Origin: Lachnospiraceae bacterium UBA3273
GTDB lineage: Bacteria; Bacillota; Clostridia; Lachnospirales; Lachnospiraceae
Assembly (NCBI GenBank): GCA_002362385.1
Contig: DEUB01000075.1
Location: 1 to 16,699 of the forward strand
Direction of reading: 5' to 3'
DNA: 16,699 nucleotides
Part shown: positions 6,603-13,445 of the stretch, in pieces
Position numbering within the stretch: the first letter of the stretch is position 1
Layout of the letters: the number at the start of each line of letters is the position of its first letter
Translations under genes and position numbers: made by a program
Notes under the pieces: generated by a model
Databases searched by the model: none
The model's input: only the letters and a program-made list of their open reading frames with translations
Told to the model about the DNA's origin: nothing

Positions 6603-8885
6603 CTATTTTATTTTTGGTTTTAAAAGTTCTATTGCCTTGTCCTCGTCAAATTCATCCTCTATGGCGATCAGCGCGTTTTTGACCAGCTCGTGCATGGATG
6701 GTTCCAGGGGAGAAGCGATCCAGGTCTTTAACAATTCCAGAGCCTTGTCCGTTTCAAAATCCTCCAGAAGTTCCGCCGCCTTATTGAGCTCGCTTTCCGA
6801 AAGCTCCAGCCTTTCCCCGCCTTCGTCCGTAAGGTCGTATTTATCGGTTTCCCCGCTGCCGTATGTATCGAGGTATTCTGTAAAGCCTTCCAGTGTTTTT
6901 TCCCAGAGGGAGAGCAGTTCGTCCCAGTACTTAAGCACATATTCCATATTTCCCGCTTTGCTTTGTTTCTCATGTTCAAAGGCCGTATCGGCAAGGCTGT
7001 CTGCTCCCAGGGTCCTTGCATTCCCTTTCAGGCCGTGTACCCAGATCGCATAATCCTTTATATTTCCCTCCGATAGGAAGCGGCGCATCTCTTCCTGCTT
7101 TTTGCGGTCCGTAAGAAACATCCGTACAAGCTCCTGATACATTTCCTCATCGTTTTTGGCGAGGGAAAGCCCCTTTGCAATGGAAATCCCATAGTTAAGA
7201 TAATCGTCATAATTTTTATCTGCAGGCGCTTGATACGGTTCCGAAAGGTCCGGGCTTATGCTATGGACCAGTTCCTTTGGAAGGAACCTCCGGGTCGTCT
7301 CTTCCAACAAGCTGCCGTCTATGGGTTTGGTCAAAAAGTCCGCAAACCCTTCTTTCAGATAGCCTTCCCTTGCACCGGACAGGGCGTTTGCCGTCAGGAC
7401 GATGACAGGCGTGTCCTCATTGGGAAAATCCTTCAGCTTTCGAATCTCATGCAGGGTTTCGATCCCGTCCATTTCCGGCATCATATGATCCATGAAAATG
7501 ATATGATAGGGTTCTTTTTTTACAAGCTCAAGGCATCGTCTGCCCGAATCGGCAGTTGTGATCTTCATTTTCGTGCGTTTCAGCAGGGACTTGAACACGG
7601 TAAGATTCATGCTGTTATCGTCCACCACCAGCACGCTTGCTAAAGGCGCTTCAAAGGTCTGCTGTTTTCTGGAAAGGGTTTGTTCCTTCCTTTTCCTGAT
7701 GGCTTCAAAATCCCCTGTGGGTTCGTCGCATACGATCCCCTGGGGAATGGTAACCTTGAATTCGGAGCCCTTCCCGTACTCGCTCTCAACATTCATCTCG
7801 CCGTCCATCAGCTTAAGAAGGGACATGGTAATATTCATTCCAAGTCCTGTACCTTCGATATTGCGGTTCTTTTCCTCGTCAAGCCTTTGGAAGTTCTCGA
7901 AAAGCTTTCCCATATCCTCTTTACGGATCCCCATGCCGGTATCCTTAACGGAAATGATCAAAGAAAGTTCTTCCCTGCCACGCCTCTCATACGCCACCTT
8001 CATTTCGATGCTTCCCTGAGGCGTGTACTTTACTGCGTTAGTCAGTAAATTGGTCACGATCTGCTTGATCCGTACATCATCGCCAAAAAGTTTCCGCGGC
8101 AGGGTCTCGTCCAATGAGAAGCTGATGGAAAGGCCTTTTTCCCGGGCCCGCAGGAAGATAACGTTCCACAGATCCATCAAAAGATCCTCCGGCGCATATT
8201 CCACCTTGACGATCTCCATCTTGCCGGATTCGATTTTGGACATGTCCAGGATATCGTTGATCAAAAACAGGAGCGTTTTGCCGGAGCTTTGGATATTGGC
8301 CGCATAGGAAAGAAGCTGCTTGTCCGTACACTCCCTGAGGATCATTTCGTTCATGCCCAGCACTGCATTGATGGGAGTCCTGATCTCATGGGACATATTG
8401 GAAAGAAAAAGACTTTTGGCTTCATTTGCACGGACCGCTTCATCCTTTGCCTTTTCGTATTCCTTGTTCAGCCTGCTGATCTTATCCAAGGCAGTCTGGG
8501 CATCGCGAAGCTCATTCAGCTCCGTAACGTCTTCCATGACCACGACCACCGACTTTTCCCCTTCGTTATGGATATAGCTTGTGGTAAGGGATAAATTCCT
8601 CGTTTCGCCGAAAAGCATATAGTCTACCGGCTTATTGTTTACCTTTTCCTTTTCGTAAATGGTATCCAGTATTACCTCGTTGAAATCATCAGTCCCTTCC
8701 CGGGTCAGAAATACGTTGATAAAAGAATTGCCGATATCCTCCTGGGTAAGCCCCAGCATGCGCTCCGCCGAGGGGTTTAACATGGTAATTTTTCCGTTCA
8801 TGCTGATGACCATAACGCCTTCTAACAGGTTGGTTACGATCTCCCTGTACAGATTCTTATATTCCTTTTGTTCAGCCATATGCAC
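6603..8885 (-). CDS. Cytoplasmic hybrid histidine kinase (PAS-HisKA-HATPase-REC-HPt)
   Basis: 760 aa, with no transmembrane helix. An N-terminal PAS domain (about 12-120) is followed by a coiled linker and HisKA with SHEIRTP at 165-171 (H166). The HATPase domain has an N box around N283, DTGMGI at 315-320 and GTGLGM at 345-350. A receiver domain follows (D422, D423, phosphoacceptor D466 in FMDHMMPE, T498, K520) and then an HPt domain with WVHGLKGNART at 615-625 (H617). All phosphorelay residues are present, so phosphate can pass H166-D466-H617 and on to the neighbouring response regulator. Residues about 683-760 form an acidic helical tail with two similar segments. The GTG at 8885 overlaps the upstream TAG by one base and sits 5 nt after AAGGAG (8896-8891); ATG at 8879 is an alternative start two codons later. 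Confidence 0.94.
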   Translation of the reverse strand: MHMAEQKEYKNLYREIVTNLLEGVMVISMNGKITMLNPSAERMLGLTQEDIGNSFINVFLTREGTDDFNEVILDTIYEKEKVNNKPVDYMLFGETRNLSLTTSYIHNEGEKSVVVVMEDVTELNELRDAQTALDKISRLNKEYEKAKDEAVRANEAKSLFLSNMSHEIRTPINAVLGMNEMILRECTDKQLLSYAANIQSSGKTLLFLINDILDMSKIESGKMEIVKVEYAPEDLLMDLWNVIFLRAREKGLSISFSLDETLPRKLFGDDVRIKQIVTNLLTNAVKYTPQGSIEMKVAYERRGREELSLIISVKDTGMGIRKEDMGKLFENFQRLDEEKNRNIEGTGLGMNITMSLLKLMDGEMNVESEYGKGSEFKVTIPQGIVCDEPTGDFEAIRKRKEQTLSRKQQTFEAPLASVLVVDDNSMNLTVFKSLLKRTKMKITTADSGRRCLELVKKEPYHIIFMDHMMPEMDGIETLHEIRKLKDFPNEDTPVIVLTANALSGAREGYLKEGFADFLTKPIDGSLLEETTRRFLPKELVHSISPDLSEPYQAPADKNYDDYLNYGISIAKGLSLAKNDEEMYQELVRMFLTDRKKQEEMRRFLSEGNIKDYAIWVHGLKGNARTLGADSLADTAFEHEKQSKAGNMEYVLKYWDELLSLWEKTLEGFTEYLDTYGSGETDKYDLTDEGGERLELSESELNKAAELLEDFETDKALELLKTWIASPLEPSMHELVKNALIAIEDEFDEDKAIELLKPKIK

Positions 8886-9292
8886 TATAACTCCTTGCGT
8901 ATTCTCAGGATATTGCGTCCGTCCTTGTATTCATAAGTAATCTCACTCATATTTTTCTTGACGATATAGATACCCAGTCCGCCCAATTCCCGTTCCTCCG
9001 CGGACAGGGTTACGTCGGGATCGGCCTGGGAAAGAGGATCGTAGGGCACGCCCTGATCTATGAACGTTATCACTACCGAAAGCGGGGCTTCGATTACTTC
9101 GACCCGCACCGTTGCAGGTCCTACTCCGGGATGGTAAGCATAGCGGGCAATGTTACTGAACAGCTCGTCGATTGCAATGTCGATCTGAGCCTGTGCCTTC
9201 ATCGGACAGCCAAACTGCTCAAGCTGTTCATCCACAAAATCCGTAATGGCCGGAATGCTTTCCAATGTTGCATCAACCGTTAATTCTTTCAT
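8885..9292 (-). CDS. RsbW/SpoIIAB-like ATP-binding anti-sigma factor / serine kinase
   Basis: 135 aa GHKL-fold (HATPase_c_2) protein of the size of SpoIIAB and RsbW. The N-box reads IDELFSNIARYAY (41-53), with E43 and N47 at the same four-residue spacing as the catalytic Glu and Mg-binding Asn of SpoIIAB. FIDQG at 77-81 and GGLGIYIV at 104-111 are the ATP-binding G boxes. Proteins of this type bind a sigma factor or another client and phosphorylate a STAS partner. ATG 9292 has AGGAG 6 nt upstream. The gene lies 15 nt downstream of the STAS gene and overlaps the histidine kinase start by one base. No sigma-factor gene is in the window, so the client is unknown. Confidence 0.9.
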   Translation of the reverse strand: MKELTVDATLESIPAITDFVDEQLEQFGCPMKAQAQIDIAIDELFSNIARYAYHPGVGPATVRVEVIEAPLSVVITFIDQGVPYDPLSQADPDVTLSAEERELGGLGIYIVKKNMSEITYEYKDGRNILRIRKEL

Positions 9293-9306
9293 ATACAGCT
9301 CCTAAC

Positions 9307-9609
9307 CTATTCTACATTCAGAATATCCAAAAATCCCGTTACCTCAAAAACTTCATGGATCGTTTCGTTGACATGACGTATTACCAGTCCGCCCTTTCCC
9401 CGTTTCATAAAGGTCTTGTGTGTTCCTAAGAGCACGCGCAGTCCTGCCGATGAAAGATATTCCAGCTCTTTAAAATCCAGTATCATCGTCTCGGCGCCTT
9501 CCATGTTTTCGTTGATCTTTTCCTCAAGCTGCGGAGCCGTGGTGGTGTCGAGCCGTCCCGCCAGCATGAGCGTGATCTCGTTTCCGTTTTCCTTTTTCTC
9601 GATATTCAT
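9307..9609 (-). CDS. STAS-domain anti-sigma factor antagonist (RsbV/SpoIIAA-like)
   Basis: 100 aa, one STAS domain. GRLDTTTAPQLE (18-29) and the ILDFKELEYLSSAGLRVLL region (43-61) are typical; S53/S54 lie where the phosphorylatable serine of RsbV/SpoIIAA sits. The start is placed at ATG 9609 because AAGGAAGGG lies 7 nt upstream (9625-9617); an in-frame ATG at 9642 would put that ribosome binding site inside the coding region. It is the first gene of the minus-strand operon, directly before the RsbW-like kinase. The expected mechanism is that the kinase phosphorylates it, the SpoIIE phosphatase at 4760-6166 dephosphorylates it, and the unphosphorylated form binds the kinase and frees its client. 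Confidence 0.92.
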   Translation of the reverse strand: MNIEKKENGNEITLMLAGRLDTTTAPQLEEKINENMEGAETMILDFKELEYLSSAGLRVLLGTHKTFMKRGKGGLVIRHVNETIHEVFEVTGFLDILNVE

Positions 9610-9642
9610 CGCGCATCCCTTCCTTTTTTTGATACTATTCAT

Positions 9643-9672
9643 ATTTTAACGAAAACCCCTGATTCATGGTAA
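9643..9672 (-). promoter_or_regulatory. Possible promoter of the STAS-RsbW-HK-RR operon
   Basis: Reading the minus strand, TTACCA (9672-9667) and TAAAAT (9648-9643) are 18 nt apart. This would start transcription close to 9636 and leave about 27 nt before ATG 9609, which supports the downstream start choice. The -35 box matches the consensus weakly, and another sigma factor may be used. Confidence 0.35.
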
Positions 9673-9733
9673 TATATGGTATACTTCGCACTTTTTTTGG
9701 TATGTTTTGCATGTTTCATGAGTGAAATTAACG

Positions 9734-9762
9734 TGAACAGGTGGAAAAATGTATGCTATAAT
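9734..9762 (+). promoter_or_regulatory. Extended -10 promoter of the surface protein gene
   Basis: TGAACA (9734-9739), a 17-nt spacer and a perfect TATAAT (9757-9762) preceded by TGC, which gives an extended -10. Transcription would start near 9769, about 70 nt before the chosen start codon at 9840. It faces away from the minus-strand operon, so 9643-9762 is a divergent promoter region. Confidence 0.7.
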
Positions 9763-9839
9763 ATAGGGAAAAAGACATTGATTTTAGGGAAAAGTTTGCG
9801 GATGCAGTAAAAATACGGCAGATGGAGGGTAAAATTATT

Positions 9840-11615
9840 ATGAAAAAGCGAAGGGGCAGTTTATTACAAAGGATGATGGCGGTGCTGTTTGCGGCGGTGC
9901 TGACTGCGGGCATGGTATCAGACGCCGTTCCTGTAAGTGTACTGGCGGCAGGCGACTCCATAACACAAGACGGTTATACATGGAACATACCCGATACGGT
10001 GAATATAACTGCCGGTAAAGAAAAATATGGTGTTATTATTGGTGGTGGCGTTAATTTGTTTAATAAAACCTACAGTTTTGCATCATCAAACAGTGCGGTG
10101 GCTACAGTTAGGGCAGAAGGCGGTGGATACACCGGATTTTATGTCACAGGCATTTCTGAGGGTACTGCGACAATCACTTTTACCAGCAGCTATAAAGTAA
10201 CATTTGACGGCGAAACAAAATCGGTTTCCGGCAGCTTTGACGTTGTGGTAACAGCGGCGGATAAATATACGGTAACCGCCAATAACGGAACAGGCGGAGG
10301 CGAGTATGAAGCGGGCGCCACCGTGACGATCACGGCAAACGCCCCTGCAAGCGGAAAGCAGTTTGACAGGTGGGTGGTAGGCAGAGGCGGCGTAACCTTA
10401 GCTGATCCCATGAGCAGTCCCACGACCTTTACCATGCCTGAACAAGATGTTGATGTATCGGCAACCTATAAGGACATAACGGAGGAACACACTCACAGTT
10501 ATGGGGACTGGCAGCATGATGATGCGCAGCATTGGAAAGTCTGCGCCTGCGGCGAAGAAACTGAAAGAGGAAACCATGATTTTGAAAACTGGATCACAGA
10601 CAGAGAGGCGACGGCAACCGAGGCGGGAACAAAGCACCGGGAATGCCAGACCTGTGGTTACAGGCAGACAGAGACGATTCCGGCAACGGGAACAGATCCG
10701 GGAAGCGGAACCGTTACCCCGGAGGTCAAGCCGGGAGCAAATGCTCCGGCAACCGACATTTCCACCCCGGCAGAGGAATTGAAGGATATGCTCCTGACTG
10801 ATGATGAAAAGCAGCAGGTGCAGAACGGAACCAATATCAGAATTGTCCTGGAAGTACAGGACGCGGGAAATACCGTGAGCACTTCGGATAAGGAGGCTGT
10901 AGTGCAGGCGTTGAACGGTTTTACCGTGGGACAATATCTGAATATCGACCTGTATAAGCTGGCAGAGGCAGAACGCACGGATATACATGAGACGGCGAAA
11001 AAGATAAAGATCGTTATTGCCGTGCCGGAAGCCTTAAGAAATGCCGACAGCAGTAAGACGAGGACATTTGCCGTCGTCCGTGTGCATGACGGCAGGGCGG
11101 AGCTTCTGGCTGACTTGGATGGCAGCGCCGATACCATTACCATAGAGACAGACCGTTTCTCCACCTATGCAATCGTTTATCAGGATACGGCAAACGGCGG
11201 CGGGGAAAACAACGGAAATGATAATAACAATGGCGGCGGGAATGATAACGGCGGCAGCGGTAACAACGGCAGCGGGAATAACAGCGGACAAAATAATTCC
11301 GGCATAAATAATACGAAAACGGGTTCCGCAAAGGACAGTGAGCCTGCGACGGGGGACGCGGCTCCGTTAGAAATATATGCCACGCTTGCCATGATAGCAG
11401 GATTATCTTATGTGCTCCTGTATTTTACAGACCGGAAGAGGGGCATGACGGAGGAAACAAAGAGAGAGCTTGTTTCCCGGCTCGTCGGATGGGCGAAACA
11501 GGGCGGAAGGATCAGGAAATACCTTGCCATTGCAGCAGTCTTTATTCTGCTGGTATATTACCACAGCATCGGTAAGAAAACGTGCGCGGAATGGAAAGAA
11601 ATTTATGGGGAATAG
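9840..11615 (+). CDS. Secreted, membrane-attached repeat protein with Big-like and InlB-type domains
   Basis: 591 aa from ATG 9840 (GGAGGG 10 nt upstream); an in-frame ATG at 9822 overlaps that ribosome binding site and is less likely. A signal peptide (KKRR, hydrophobic core, VSVLAA near 32-37) leads to a Big2-like segment (about 45-139, SSNSAVATV and GISEGTATITF). Next come an InlB B-repeat/Flg_new-like module (143-210, FDRWVV and TFTMPEQDV), a HTHSYGDW...ETIPATG module with two CxC/CxxC pairs (216-283), and a 140-residue domain of unknown role (about 310-448). A Gly/Asn-rich linker (about 450-500) precedes EPATGD (501-506), a hydrophobic helix (508-528) and DRKRG. That arrangement resembles a sortase signal, but about 60 residues follow with a second hydrophobic helix (560-575). 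It is probably a wall-spanning or doubly membrane-anchored adhesin-like protein; its ligand is unknown. Confidence 0.85.
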   Translation: MKKRRGSLLQRMMAVLFAAVLTAGMVSDAVPVSVLAAGDSITQDGYTWNIPDTVNITAGKEKYGVIIGGGVNLFNKTYSFASSNSAVATVRAEGGGYTGFYVTGISEGTATITFTSSYKVTFDGETKSVSGSFDVVVTAADKYTVTANNGTGGGEYEAGATVTITANAPASGKQFDRWVVGRGGVTLADPMSSPTTFTMPEQDVDVSATYKDITEEHTHSYGDWQHDDAQHWKVCACGEETERGNHDFENWITDREATATEAGTKHRECQTCGYRQTETIPATGTDPGSGTVTPEVKPGANAPATDISTPAEELKDMLLTDDEKQQVQNGTNIRIVLEVQDAGNTVSTSDKEAVVQALNGFTVGQYLNIDLYKLAEAERTDIHETAKKIKIVIAVPEALRNADSSKTRTFAVVRVHDGRAELLADLDGSADTITIETDRFSTYAIVYQDTANGGGENNGNDNNNGGGNDNGGSGNNGSGNNSGQNNSGINNTKTGSAKDSEPATGDAAPLEIYATLAMIAGLSYVLLYFTDRKRGMTEETKRELVSRLVGWAKQGGRIRKYLAIAAVFILLVYYHSIGKKTCAEWKEIYGE

Positions 11616-11879
11616 AAGAAGAAAGACAGCGGGTGATGCACAGCCTTATAAGTGAGCGAGTTATTAAGAGGCAGGGACTGTTTGAGTCTCTGCCTTCTCT
11701 GTCGCAAGATACGGTAGCTAAAGTATGCGGTTATCAATATCAATAACATGATTTCCGTATCGAAAGGGCAATTGGCAGAATTGAATATCAATGCTGAACA
11801 AGATCCGCATTATAAATTCCTTTTGCAGGCTGAAAGATACAGTTTCAAAATACAGTTGAAGAAAGGGAGTCTGCCATGA
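11591..11879 (+). pseudogene. Small gene of unknown function, apparently split by a +1 frameshift
   Basis: I do not recognise this family. An open frame starts at ATG 11591 inside the last codons of the surface protein gene and runs 51 codons to TAA 11744-11746; it includes the protein-like stretch RQGLFESLPSLSQDTVAKV. In another frame, codons from 11745 continue as NMISVSKGQLAELNIN and later DPHYKFLLQAERYSF to TGA 11877-11879. Dropping one base at 11744 (a T after CAATATCAA) joins both into one soluble, helical protein of about 94 residues. The composition and joint make a single ancestral gene likely. Alternatives are two unrelated short ORFs, programmed frameshifting, or a sequence error. 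No strong ribosome binding site is seen before 11591; ATG 11636 is another possible start. Confidence 0.5.
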
Positions 11880-11912
11880 TATAATATTATCCTGTGTTGG
11901 ACTCTTTTTTTT
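11865..11912 (+). terminator. Probable intrinsic terminator after the surface protein and small gene
   Basis: GAGTC (11867-11871) pairs with GACTC (11900-11904), with two G-U pairs extending the stem, and is followed immediately by eight T residues (11905-11912). The 28-nt loop contains the palindrome ATAATATTAT. The T run is convincing; the long loop makes the stem weaker than usual. Confidence 0.5.
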
Positions 11913-11918
11913 ATATCA

Positions 11919-11943
11919 GGATGTCTTGCAAAGCGTGGCATCC
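11919..11943 (+). terminator. Hairpin, second terminator-like structure
   Basis: GGATGTC (11919-11925) pairs with GGCATCC (11937-11943) as a 7-bp stem with one G-U pair and an 11-nt loop. It is followed by GTTGTTTATTG. It could back up the T-run terminator just upstream. Confidence 0.4.
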
Positions 11944-12004
11944 GTTGTTTATTGATTTCAGAAAATGCATAAAATCAAGGTTTTTAAGGAGGATATAGAT
12001 AGAA

Positions 12005-12031
12005 ATGAAACTAGGCATCGTAATTTGTTAG
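12005..12031 (+). pseudogene. Eight-codon gene start, possibly a gene cut by insertion
   Basis: AAGGAGG (11986-11992), one of the best ribosome binding sites in the window, lies 12 nt before ATG 12005, but the frame reads only MKLGIVIC and then TAG at 12029-12031. The first seven residues are a hydrophobic first beta-strand like those that open Rossmann-like or DsrE-type small proteins. Immediately afterwards the DNA becomes AT-rich and non-coding. I infer that a chromosomal gene was truncated here by insertion or deletion. A true eight-residue leader peptide is the alternative. Confidence 0.4.
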
Positions 12032-12151
12032 CCTTTTTCATGTATATTGATGTATCTCCATATATCTTTATAAAGCCTTATACAATCAATGTTTGAGCAA
12101 GTTCAAAGTAGTATATATCTCTATACAAGTCCATGTATTTTAATAGCAAAT

Positions 12152-12178
12152 TTGTGTAGTGATTGTGTAGTTGTGTAG
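12152..12178 (+). repeat. Three direct copies of TTGTGTAG
   Basis: Exact copies start at 12152, 12163 and 12171, the last two being adjacent. The same TTGTGTA core appears as an inverted repeat at 13785-13804. Clustered direct copies near an element edge fit either integrase arm sites or binding sites for a regulator. Confidence 0.6.
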
Positions 12179-12239
12179 TAACCTCATAAAAGAGTTTGAT
12201 ACGAATAGGAATACCCATAAATGAATAATTGGACATCTG

Positions 12240-12290
12240 AATAAGTCTATTATCAGTTATAGAAATATGATTGATAGTGGGCTTATTTTA
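12240..12290 (+). terminator. 16-bp RNA hairpin with T-rich tail
   Basis: 12240-12255 pairs with 12272-12287 over 16 positions when three G-U pairs are allowed, with a 16-nt loop and TTTA after the stem. All three deviations are G-U, so the fold favours RNA from the plus strand, not DNA pairing. It looks like an intrinsic terminator or the 3' end of a small RNA; no upstream gene explains it. Confidence 0.5.
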
Positions 12291-12294
12291 GTGC

Positions 12295-12308
12295 CTAAAT
12301 ATATTTAG
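12295..12308. promoter_or_regulatory. Perfect 14-bp palindrome, possible operator
   Basis: CTAAATATATTTAG at 12295-12308 is its own reverse complement. It lies about 140 nt before the HU-like gene and just after the hairpin. A dimeric repressor site is possible, but AT-rich DNA makes chance palindromes more likely. Confidence 0.35.
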
Positions 12309-12447
12309 TGGGGGAAATGGACATGATCTTATTGAAAACGGCTGTATGAGCTTCACAGAGCGTCAGGAGGTCAATCTACAAACAGACTTCAGAACTAATT
12401 GAAAAGTATATTTCATTGTCAAATAACAGAAAGGAGAAATAAAACTA

Positions 12448-12897
12448 ATGGCAAGAGTAAAAGCATTGTCAGCTTATAAAATGGCAAAACGTATATATAA
12501 CAGGGAAGATAATGTTTACGACAAAAAAGTAATTACAAAACAGTTGATTACAAATATTCTGCTTATGTATATGGATGAATGCCGGAAAGCATTAGCAGAG
12601 GGAGAGAGAATAGAAATATCAAAAGTCGGTTCAATAATACCTGAAGTAAAAGTCCACATAGGAAATTTTAATCTTCCAATGTGTAATAAAGACGGTGGTA
12701 ATTTACCATATACAAAACTAAAGATAACCCGTAACAATCTTTTAAGAGACACTATGAATAGGAATTTACTTAAAAACATTGAAAACGGTATTTATGGATT
12801 AGAAAAATTACCATTTAATAAATCACAGCTTGGTATTTTAAAGAATAGCGGATATATACCAGAAGATGCAGAAATTGAAAATGGAGATGAAGAATAA
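12448..12897 (+). CDS. HU/IHF-like DNA-binding protein of phage type
   Basis: 149 aa, about 50 residues longer than HU. Residues about 28-110 follow the HU/IHF pattern: an amphipathic helix pair (30-50), then EGERIEISKVGSIIPEV (51-67), corresponding to the G-x-V-x-I-x-x-F-G-x-F strand region, a beta arm segment (68-85) with PYTKLKITRN (87-96), and a C-terminal helix. The N-terminal 27 residues are basic (MARVKALSAYKMAKR) and the tail is acidic (ENGDEE). ATG 12448 follows AAGGAG (12431-12436) by 11 nt. The stop overlaps the next ATG (TAATG), so the two genes are coupled. The role is probably nucleoid or phage DNA architecture. The assignment rests on pattern, with moderate certainty. Confidence 0.55.
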   Translation: MARVKALSAYKMAKRIYNREDNVYDKKVITKQLITNILLMYMDECRKALAEGERIEISKVGSIIPEVKVHIGNFNLPMCNKDGGNLPYTKLKITRNNLLRDTMNRNLLKNIENGIYGLEKLPFNKSQLGILKNSGYIPEDAEIENGDEE

Positions 12898-13337
12898 TGG
12901 TAAAACATATTAGCAACATGAATCAATTACAAGCAGCACTTATGCCGATTATGGTAAAAATGGTAGACGAACTGGCAGAACGAGTATATGAAACACTGAA
13001 TTATTTTTTACAAGAGTATTACAACAGTTATGATCCGAAATCATACCAAAGACAATATGATTTCTTGCGGTCGGCGGTCAAAGTAGAACCTAAAATAAAA
13101 GGAAGTAAAGTTACTGCATCTATTTATATTGACACGGAATCTATGGATAATTATTACAATGCGACAGGTGCCCAAGTGGCACAATGGGCTAATCAGGGCT
13201 TACATGGTGGATTAAACACAGGTGGTAATACCCCTCATGTTTGGGACGATACCATGGATGAGACTGTAAATAATGGGGAACTTCTGAAACTGGCAGTTGA
13301 ATATTTACGAAGCAAAGGATTTTCAGTAAAAGTATAA
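12897..13337 (+). CDS. Phage gp10-like neck/tail-completion protein (putative)
   Basis: 146 aa, soluble. A long N-terminal helix (about 8-42, ending LNYFLQEYYNSYDP) is followed by a Tyr/Arg-rich turn (YDPKSYQRQYDFLRSAV, 45-61), a beta-strand pair with KVTASIYID (71-79), a Gly-rich segment (GLHGGLNTGGNTPHVWDD, 101-118) and a C-terminal helix. This order resembles HK97 gp10-like head-tail connector or tail-completion proteins: helix, YxxTGxLxxS-like turn, strands, then a final helix. It overlaps the HU-like gene by 1 nt and both are intact. No capsid, portal or terminase gene is visible, so a lone, co-opted or remnant structural gene is likely. The family call is tentative. Confidence 0.4.
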   Translation: MVKHISNMNQLQAALMPIMVKMVDELAERVYETLNYFLQEYYNSYDPKSYQRQYDFLRSAVKVEPKIKGSKVTASIYIDTESMDNYYNATGAQVAQWANQGLHGGLNTGGNTPHVWDDTMDETVNNGELLKLAVEYLRSKGFSVKV

Positions 13338-13352
13338 GAAAAGGTAAGACAA

Positions 13353-13396
13353 CTGCTGCCAGTAAAGAATCATATCGTTGTCACATATGGTAGCAG
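13353..13396 (+). other. Hairpin between the gp10-like gene and the broken small gene
   Basis: CTGCTGCCA (13353-13361) pairs with TGGTAGCAG (13388-13396) over 9 bp with one G-U pair and a 26-nt loop. No T run follows, so it is not a standard terminator. It might protect the upstream mRNA end or affect the downstream leader. Confidence 0.35.
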
Positions 13397-13445
13397 GCTT
13401 CTTGATGATTGAGAAAATACAAAATATAGAACATGGAGATATCAT

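Larger units (their letters stand above)
12032..12447. other. 416-nt gene-free stretch with repeats and hairpins
   Basis: No convincing gene is seen. The stretch holds three TTGTGTAG copies (12152-12178), a 16-bp hairpin ending in a T-rich segment (12240-12290), a perfect 14-bp palindrome (12295-12308), and a short open frame around 12298-12402 that lacks a ribosome binding site. Position at the edge of the accessory segment fits an attachment region or a regulatory leader. Confidence 0.5.

Noticed and set aside
8877..8885. Choice of ATG 8879 instead of GTG 8885 for the hybrid kinase
   Set aside because: Not excluded: spacing from AAGGAG is 5 nt to the GTG and 11 nt to the ATG. The GTG was kept because of the spacing and the TAGTG overlap; the difference is two residues.
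9610..9642. Longer STAS protein starting at ATG 9642
   Set aside because: The AAGGAAGGG ribosome binding site would lie inside the coding region, and the probable transcription start is next to 9636.
10398..10988. Minus-strand 196-codon open frame opposite the surface protein
   Set aside because: No ribosome binding site or domain; low-complexity Cys/Arg/Leu content typical of an antisense shadow, whereas the plus strand encodes recognisable modules.
11670..11694. 10-bp hairpin as terminator of the surface protein gene
   Set aside because: The stem is good but is followed by TTCTCTG, not a T run, and it lies inside the protein-like frame starting at 11591. The T8 structure at 11865-11912 is a better terminator.
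11603..11791. Minus-strand 62-codon open frame
   Set aside because: No ribosome binding site or recognisable motif, and it lies opposite the two halves of the small gene.
12032..12200. CRISPR-like array suggested by repeated TTGTGTAG
   Set aside because: Copies are only 8 nt long and 8-11 nt apart, with no spacers of CRISPR length and no cas genes.
12298..12402. Short plus-strand frame with a protein-like stretch (GCMSFTERQEVNLQTDF)
   Set aside because: It has no start with a ribosome binding site and is too short to support; it may be a gene relic, but nothing confirms it.
13353..13396. Terminator after the gp10-like gene
   Set aside because: The stem is sound but no T run follows and the loop is long, so it is listed as a plain hairpin.
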